Shown: piece by piece, positions 54,741-61,417 of the stretch
Numbering within the stretch: position 1 is the stretch's first letter
Layout: each line of letters starts with the position of its first letter
Source of the DNA: Betaproteobacteria bacterium
GTDB lineage: Bacteria > Pseudomonadota > Gammaproteobacteria > Burkholderiales > Rhodocyclaceae
NCBI GenBank assembly: GCA_016194935.1
Contig: JACQAO010000006.1
Span: 1 to 61,417 of the forward strand
DNA: 61,417 nucleotides
Direction of reading: 5' to 3'
The notes under the pieces: model-generated
What the model saw: the letters and a program-made list of their open reading frames with translations, nothing else
The model's database searches: none
Told to the model about the DNA's origin: nothing
Made by a program: the position numbers and the translations under genes

Positions 54741-55544
54741 CTACATTTCCCCGTCACGCAGCGTCAGCACTTCACAGCCATCTTCAGTAACCAAGATCGT
54801 GTGTTCCCACTGCGCCGATAAAGAGTGATCCTTGGTGACAACGGTCCATGCGTCAGGAAGTTCGCGTATACCAGCTTTGCCTGCGTTCACCATCGGCTCG
54901 ACGGTAAAGCACATGCCGGGTAATAATTCGATGCCAGTGCCTGCCTGCCCGTAGTGCAGCACTTGTGGATCTTCGTGGAATCCACGTCCTATGCCATGAC
55001 CGCAATACTCACGCACAACGGAAAATCCATGTGCTTCCACATGCTCCTGGATCGCATGACCAATGTCTCCAAGTTTCGCACCCGGGGTTATTTTCCGGAT
55101 ACCCTTAATCATTGCCTCGTGAGTTCGATCAACTAAACGCCGCGCAAGCACACCAGGTTCGCCAACATAGAACATTCGACTGGTATCGCCATGGAAGCCG
55201 TCCTTGATTACCGTGACATCAATATTCAGGATGTCACCGTTTTTCAGTACCTTGCCGCCTGGAATCCCATGACAAACCACATGATTGACCGAAGTACAAA
55301 TGGCGCCAGGAAACGGTGGCCGTGATCCGCCTGCGGTGTATCCGATAGTTGCTGATTTGCAGCCCAACTGCCCAAGGATAAAATCGCGGCAGATACGGTC
55401 GAGTTCACCCGTCGTGATATTCGGTTTGATGTGAGACTCAACCATGAGAAGCACTTGAGCTGCGGCTTGACCTGCTGCGCGCATGGCATCTCGCTCGGCT
55501 GGATTTTTTATCGTGATGCTGGTATTGCGCCTGGAAGAATACAC
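54741..55544 (-). CDS. map: methionine aminopeptidase, type I
   Basis: Removes the initiator Met from new proteins. 267 aa, pita-bread fold with metal ligands D109, D120, H183, E216 and E247, and the substrate His in CHGIPG. It is isolated here rather than next to rpsB/tsf, so it may be an extra copy. Convergent with the queuosine transporter gene; 95 bases between stops show no clear terminator. Confidence 0.94.
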   Translation of the reverse strand: MYSSRRNTSITIKNPAERDAMRAAGQAAAQVLLMVESHIKPNITTGELDRICRDFILGQLGCKSATIGYTAGGSRPPFPGAICTSVNHVVCHGIPGGKVLKNGDILNIDVTVIKDGFHGDTSRMFYVGEPGVLARRLVDRTHEAMIKGIRKITPGAKLGDIGHAIQEHVEAHGFSVVREYCGHGIGRGFHEDPQVLHYGQAGTGIELLPGMCFTVEPMVNAGKAGIRELPDAWTVVTKDHSLSAQWEHTILVTEDGCEVLTLRDGEM

Positions 55545-55551
55545 GGCAATG

Positions 55552-56139
55552 CTATACCTTCAACACTGCCAGACCGGCATTCAACTCGTCGATATCGAAA
55601 GCTGCGGGGTCGTAATCGTCTCCGATCCATTCGAGCAGTTCTCCCCGTTCCGGGTGCGCGGGATCGGCCAGCGTCTGCATCATCTCGGAAAATCCCCAGG
55701 GACCGCCGCAGTCCTCCGGCGGCGCGGCGTTCTTGCCGGCGCTGCAACGCGGGTAGCGCACGCCGGGCTTGGGAGGAACGATTTTTTCGACCTTGATCGC
55801 ATGCGTCCAGTCGTCACCGAAGTCGTAGGTATAGGTAAAGCGGCTGCCCAATCCCGCCACCTGGCCCAGGCGGAACTTGCGCTCGTCGAGCTCGTCCATC
55901 TCCAGACCGAAGGGGCCGGGCATCGGCTGGCCGTAATTCCGCCCTTCGATGTCGAAGCCATGCAGGTGACTGTCCGTCCAGTCGAAGGATATCTGGATCA
56001 CCTGATGCAGCCGCGCCAGGGTGATGCCTGCGGGAACTTCCAGGCGCCGCCAGACGGCGGGCTTGAGATGCGCCAGATCAATGCGCAGGACATAGATGCT
56101 GTCTGGAGTTTTGGCCGTCGCCGATTTTCTTGTAGCCAT
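55552..56139 (-). CDS. plasmid pRiA4b ORF-3 family protein
   Basis: 195 aa: YVLRIDLAHLKPAVWRRLEV, TLARLHQVIQISFDWTDSHLH, YTYDFGDDWTHAIKVE and RCSAGKNAAPPEDCGGPWGF match the PRiA4_ORF3 domain, found on plasmids, in mobile elements and on chromosomes. Biochemical role unknown. Ends 7 bases before map starts, so they may be co-transcribed. Its neighbour, a Uma2 nuclease, is also common in accessory DNA. Confidence 0.9.
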   Translation of the reverse strand: MATRKSATAKTPDSIYVLRIDLAHLKPAVWRRLEVPAGITLARLHQVIQISFDWTDSHLHGFDIEGRNYGQPMPGPFGLEMDELDERKFRLGQVAGLGSRFTYTYDFGDDWTHAIKVEKIVPPKPGVRYPRCSAGKNAAPPEDCGGPWGFSEMMQTLADPAHPERGELLEWIGDDYDPAAFDIDELNAGLAVLKV

Positions 56140-56149
56140 GATGACTCTT

Positions 56150-56743
56150 TCAGTCGTCCGTCGCCCGCAGGCGCTCGGCCAGAAGCTCCCACTGGATCGT
56201 CACGCCGGGCAGCACGGCAACGGACGTTGCGCCCTTCAGTTCCTGCACATCCGGCTTGCCGAACTCGGCGCCCTCCAGCCGATACAGGGTCAGTACCCGG
56301 TCGATGGGATGTATCAGCCAGTATTCGCGCACGCCATGCTGTTCGTAGAGGCGGCGTTTGATGACCATATCGTGGCTGGCGGTGGCGGGCGATAGTACTT
56401 CGACGACGAAATCCGGCGCGCCGCGCACGCGTTTCTCGCCGATCTTGCCCGGCTCGCAGACCACCAGCACGTCGGGTTGAACCACCGTGTCCGCCTGTGC
56501 ATCCGCCTCACCCGCATGCGGCAGCACCACATCGACCGGCGCGATCAACACGCAGCAGGGCTTGCCTTCCAGGACGTTGGCGATCTGGCGGAAAATTTCT
56601 CCGGCGATGTCCTGATGGCGCACCGTCGGCACCGGCGCCATCAGGTAGGCGACGCCGTCGATCAGTTCGTAGCGGGCATCTTCCGGCCACCCCAGATAGT
56701 CGCCGTAGGTATGGTAGGCGGCATCGCGTTTCGCCAGGCTCAT
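56150..56743 (-). CDS. Uma2-family (PD-(D/E)XK) restriction-like nuclease
   Basis: 197 aa. RYELIDGVAYLMAPVPTVRHQ at the N terminus, QPDVLVV, and the catalytic PDFVVEVLSPATASHD with Lys in MVIKRRLYEQHGVREYWLI. I chose ATG 56743 because AAGGAG lies 8 bases upstream; another ATG two codons earlier is too close. Function in vivo is unknown for this very expanded family. Confidence 0.88.
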   Translation of the reverse strand: MSLAKRDAAYHTYGDYLGWPEDARYELIDGVAYLMAPVPTVRHQDIAGEIFRQIANVLEGKPCCVLIAPVDVVLPHAGEADAQADTVVQPDVLVVCEPGKIGEKRVRGAPDFVVEVLSPATASHDMVIKRRLYEQHGVREYWLIHPIDRVLTLYRLEGAEFGKPDVQELKGATSVAVLPGVTIQWELLAERLRATDD

Positions 56744-56788
56744 GTGCATTTCTCCTTCCCGCCCATCATAAGACACGATCCGTCGAAA

Positions 56789-58795
<2,007 letters not shown>

Positions 58796-58804
58796 GCTTC
58801 CTAA

Positions 58805-59071
58805 GAGCCTATTTCAGCAGAAATCATGTCTCGCGCCGATGGGCGGCGGGATGCAGTGCAGGACGCGACTCGCGCAGTGTAGCCCATCTCCACAAGCGAG
58901 TCGCAACGCCGCAATGCGCCCGCCGCCCGTTGGCCCTTCGGGTTGAGACCAGGATCGGCGTCTGCTGCGTTGCGCCGCTTGCCAATGGAACAACCATTGG
59001 CCGCGCGTCGCGCCTTGCATCCATCCAATCCTGGTCTCAACGCGGGACATGATTTCTGCTGAAATAGGCTC
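58805..59071. mobile_element. 267-bp hairpin-rich inverted-repeat element (MITE-like)
   Basis: Perfect 26-bp terminal inverted repeats (58805-58830 and 59046-59071) extend to 31 bp with one mismatch. Inside are nested perfect stems: 58841-58850 with 58919-58928 (10 bp), 58865-58873 with 58896-58904 (9 bp), 58943-58955 with 59028-59040 (13 bp), and CCAATGG-AACAA-CCATTGG (58982-59000). Short frames inside are not coding-like. No convincing target-site duplication. It starts 9 bases upstream of the priA start codon. Confidence 0.75.
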
Positions 59072-59447
59072 CAAGTGATCAGATGCTTGCCGAAGAATCG
59101 TCGACGTCACATTGGTTTTGTCAGCTAATTCATTGCCGGGAAAGGCGAAACCAGTTACCCACTTTCTCTGTGGATAATTTTGTGAACAAATTCACGGATA
59201 TTCGCGCTAATCCTTGCTGGATAAGGCGCTCCACACCAGCCAGGGCCATCCTGAAATACAATAACATACAATAATCAGTTAGATACAGTTAATTCCCGGA
59301 TAGTGGCAAGGATACCCGGATATTTTCAGGCAATGCGGAATTCTGTGTATAAGTCAAGCCTTTGTACGCTCTTTTTGGGGCTGGCGACACTCCACTATGA
59401 CGAAAGTATTACGCAGAAGTGAGCGCCAACCTTTAGAGTCTGCGCAA
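59072..59447. other. gene-free region with DnaA-box-like and CRP-like sites
   Basis: 376 bases, more AT-rich than average. It holds a perfect DnaA box (TTATCCACA, minus strand, 59169-59177), a second consensus-type box (TTATACACA, minus strand, 59344-59352), and TGTGA-N6-TCACG (59181-59196), one base from a CRP half-site pair. An AT-rich stretch with ACATACAATAA-type repeats lies at 59253-59290. Could be a DnaA-titrating or priA-control site, or part of an origin. No gene seen. Confidence 0.5.
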
Positions 59448-60545
59448 CTACTGAGGGATGGCGCGTGCCTGGCGTGAGTGAAATTGCCTGCTGTATTCGT
59501 GCACCGTATCCACCAATACCGACACGTTCTGTGGCGGGGTGAACTGCGAGATGCCGTGACCAAGATTAAACACATGTCCGCCACCTGGACCGGCGGCATG
59601 GAAATCGTCAAGCACGCGCCGAGTCTCCTGGGCAATCGCCTCGGGCGAAGCAAACAGCGTGATCGGGTCGAGGTTGCCTTGCAATGCCACGCGGTCACCC
59701 ACGCGCCGGCGCGACTCGGCCAGGCTTGAAGTCCAGTCCAGACCCACCGCATCGCAACCAATAGCGGCAATCTCCTCCAGCCACTGGCCGCCGCCTTTGG
59801 TAAACACGATGCTCGGCACCAGCTCCCCGTCGCGTTCGTGGATTAAACCCGCGACTATCCGTTGCAGGTAGGCCAGCGAAAATTCCCGGTAGGCGCGATG
59901 CGACAACGCGCCGCCCCAGGTGTCGAAAATCATCACGGCCTGGGCGCCGGATTCGATCTGGGCGTTGAGGTAACTCGTCACCGACTGCGCCGTCACCTCA
60001 AGAATGTGGTGGAGCAAATCCGGTCGCTCGTAGAGCATGGTTTTGACGCGGCGGAAATCGTCCGAGGCGCCGCCTTCGATCATGTAGCAGGCCAGGGTAA
60101 ATGGACTACCGGAAAAACCGATCAACGGCACGGAGTTGTCCAGCGCCTTGCGGATTTCCACCACGCCATCCATTACGTAGCGCAGATGATCGTAGGGGTC
60201 GGGCGCCGCCAGGGCGCGAATCTCCCACTCTTCCCGCAAGGGCCGCTCGAACTTCGGTCCCTCGCCCTCGGCGAAATAGAGGCCGAGACCCATCGCATCG
60301 GGTACTGTAAGAATGTCTGAAAACAGGATCGCCGCATCCAGATCAAAGCGCGCCAGCGGTTGCAACGTCACCTCGCACGCCAGGCTGGGCGACTTGCACA
60401 GGCTCAGGAAATTGCCCGCACGGCGGCGTGTTTCGCAGTACTCCGGCAGATAACGGCCCGCCTGACGCATCAACCAGACAGGGGTATATTCCACCGGCTC
60501 GCGCAGCAAGGCACGCAGAAAGGTGTCGTTCTTGGGGCGCGCCAT
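59448..60545 (-). CDS. hemE: uroporphyrinogen decarboxylase
   Basis: Converts uroporphyrinogen III to coproporphyrinogen III in haem synthesis, a need for the cytochrome-rich gene set here. 365 aa, TIM barrel: [13 protein letters not shown] (25-37) with the essential Arg, [17 protein letters not shown] with the catalytic Asp, [15 protein letters not shown] and [15 protein letters not shown] near the end. Complete. Confidence 0.96.
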   Translation of the reverse strand: MARPKNDTFLRALLREPVEYTPVWLMRQAGRYLPEYCETRRRAGNFLSLCKSPSLACEVTLQPLARFDLDAAILFSDILTVPDAMGLGLYFAEGEGPKFERPLREEWEIRALAAPDPYDHLRYVMDGVVEIRKALDNSVPLIGFSGSPFTLACYMIEGGASDDFRRVKTMLYERPDLLHHILEVTAQSVTSYLNAQIESGAQAVMIFDTWGGALSHRAYREFSLAYLQRIVAGLIHERDGELVPSIVFTKGGGQWLEEIAAIGCDAVGLDWTSSLAESRRRVGDRVALQGNLDPITLFASPEAIAQETRRVLDDFHAAGPGGGHVFNLGHGISQFTPPQNVSVLVDTVHEYSRQFHSRQARAIPQ

Positions 60546-60610
60546 GAAAGATTCCGGGGCTAAAACCGCGATTATCGCATTAGCGCCTGAAGTCCGGGCG
60601 GCTCAACTTT

Positions 60611-61417
60611 TCACTCTTCATCCCTGCGTCCGTTGCGCAAGCCCAAATCCTTGAGCTTGCGATACAGGTGGGTGCGTTCCAATCCGGTTTTTCCCGCCAG
60701 GCGGGTCATGTTGCCGCCGTCGAGACGCAGGTGGTGCTCGAAATAAAAACGTTCGAAGGCTTCGCGCGCCTCGCGCAAGGGCAATCCCATAACGTCGGGC
60801 GGCAGGGTGGCTGGCGCGGAACCTGCCGGGGTCAGCAGGTTGGTCACATCTTCAGCGAGGATGTCTTCGTTCAAAGCAGCCAGCGCCGATGATTTCACCG
60901 CCCCTCTCAGCTCGCCATACCCTCCCGGCCAGGCATGCTGGCGCAGGGCATTGAGTGCTGCCGTGGAAAAATGCCGCGCCGGCGTAGCGCCGGATTCAAC
61001 CAGTTGGGTCAGCAGATGGCTGGCGATCTCGGGAATCTCGTCACGCAGTTCAGCCAGGGCCGGCACGCCCAGCCATACATCCGACAGGCGCGTTAACAGG
61101 GCTTCCTCCCATCCCTGCTCGACCAGGCTGGCATTATCCTGGGCAGTAGCGACAACCAGGCGCAAGCCGAATTTATCCAGCCGCTCCAGGGCGAACAACA
61201 GGTTCTTCTGCTGCCAGCGGGAAAGCCAGCCCAACTCTTCGGCAAACAGCACGCCGCCGCTGGCCGCCTGCAAGGTTTCCAACGACAGCGGGGTACTGTC
61301 CAGCGACAGGTCGAGCCAGGGTCGGCCCGGCACATGCAGGGTACGCGCCGCCAACTCGACAATGCCGCCTTTGGCTGATCGCAGCATCACCGAGCGGCTC
61401 TTCTCGGCGACCTGTTC
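60611..61417 (-). CDS. NtrX-like response regulator, C-terminal part (5' end outside window)
   Basis: The frame is open at the window edge, so receiver and early AAA region are missing. Visible: the end of a sigma-54-activator-like AAA domain whose Walker B is GGVLFAEEL instead of GGTLFLDEI, with RWQQKNLLFALERL and the sensor region PEIASHLLTQLV; WPGGYGELRGAVKSS; then a Fis-type HTH (AREAFERFYFEHHLRLDGGNMTRLAGKTGLERTHLYRKLKDLGL in part, last 45 residues). The degenerate ATPase motifs match NtrX-like regulators of betaproteobacteria that do not act as classic sigma-54 activators. Probably partnered with an NtrY-type kinase upstream. Confidence 0.82.
   Translation of the reverse strand, partial: EQVAEKSRSVMLRSAKGGIVELAARTLHVPGRPWLDLSLDSTPLSLETLQAASGGVLFAEELGWLSRWQQKNLLFALERLDKFGLRLVVATAQDNASLVEQGWEEALLTRLSDVWLGVPALAELRDEIPEIASHLLTQLVESGATPARHFSTAALNALRQHAWPGGYGELRGAVKSSALAALNEDILAEDVTNLLTPAGSAPATLPPDVMGLPLREAREAFERFYFEHHLRLDGGNMTRLAGKTGLERTHLYRKLKDLGLRNGRRDEE

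Noticed and set aside
55552-56743. Remnant transposon made of the pRiA4b ORF-3 and Uma2 genes
   Set aside because: No transposase, terminal repeats or target duplication flank the pair; the nearby inverted-repeat element lies beyond intact priA.
59169-59352. Chromosomal origin of replication
   Set aside because: Only two good DnaA boxes and no dnaA, dnaN or parAB in the window; reported as a candidate DnaA-binding region instead.

Overview
The window is a high-GC, gene-dense stretch of a betaproteobacterial chromosome. Three things point that way: the order gmk-rpoZ-spoT/relA-DUF3460, the pcm/rhodanese/tolC/waaA block, and the hemE-priA neighbourhood. I cannot name a species. A decaheme cytochrome/porin pair, a complete cytochrome c maturation operon, a TusE/DsrC-like protein and secreted DsrE-like proteins suggest a respiratory generalist from an iron- or sulfur-cycling lineage (Nitrosomonadales/Gallionellales/Rhodocyclales type). 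That is inference.

Layout. 1-8.2 kb: a periplasmic alpha-carbonic anhydrase (5' end outside the window), a self-regulated TetR/RND efflux operon, then pcm, a rhodanese and a TolC-type channel. 8.2-12.4 kb: lipopolysaccharide core genes (waaA, waaC, a family 2 glycosyltransferase, a nucleotide-sugar epimerase). 12.4-19 kb: two tandem secreted DsrE-like proteins, malonyl-CoA synthetase, a hicBA toxin-antitoxin pair and a DctPQM TRAP transporter. 19.1-23.8 kb: an adenylate cyclase fused to hemerythrin, then gmk, rpoZ, the (p)ppGpp synthetase/hydrolase and DUF3460.

23.8-40.5 kb is the core of the window and all of it is on the minus strand. In transcription order it reads: small monoheme cytochrome c (MtoD-like), decaheme MtoA/MtrA/DmsE-type cytochrome, MtrB/PioB-type outer-membrane barrel, a nine-haem cytochrome c fused to a membrane cytochrome b (architecture of Geobacter CbcL), then ccmABCD-(PaiB-like)-ccmEFGHI, then modABC. 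Together these could form a complete electron conduit from the quinone pool to the cell surface (or the reverse), next to the machinery that attaches its c haems. An FNR-type palindrome sits upstream of the first cytochrome gene.

40.7-48.8 kb: a two-component flavin monooxygenase, purT, a TusE/DsrC-like gene whose promoter is overlapped by an IscR/Rrf2-type operator, mutY with an unusual iron-sulfur loop, rapZ, a small lipoprotein, tRNA-Arg(CCG), a metallo-beta-lactamase-fold hydrolase and a truncated AsmA-like gene. 48.7-61.4 kb: a MASE3-PAS-PAS-GGDEF-EAL protein, MOSC, MFS and queuosine-precursor transporter genes, map, a pRiA4b ORF-3-like gene, a Uma2 nuclease, priA, a 267-bp hairpin-rich inverted-repeat element, a gene-free region with DnaA-box-like sites, hemE, and the C-terminal part of an NtrX-like regulator that runs off the window. 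No CRISPR array, prophage, rRNA or complete insertion sequence was seen.
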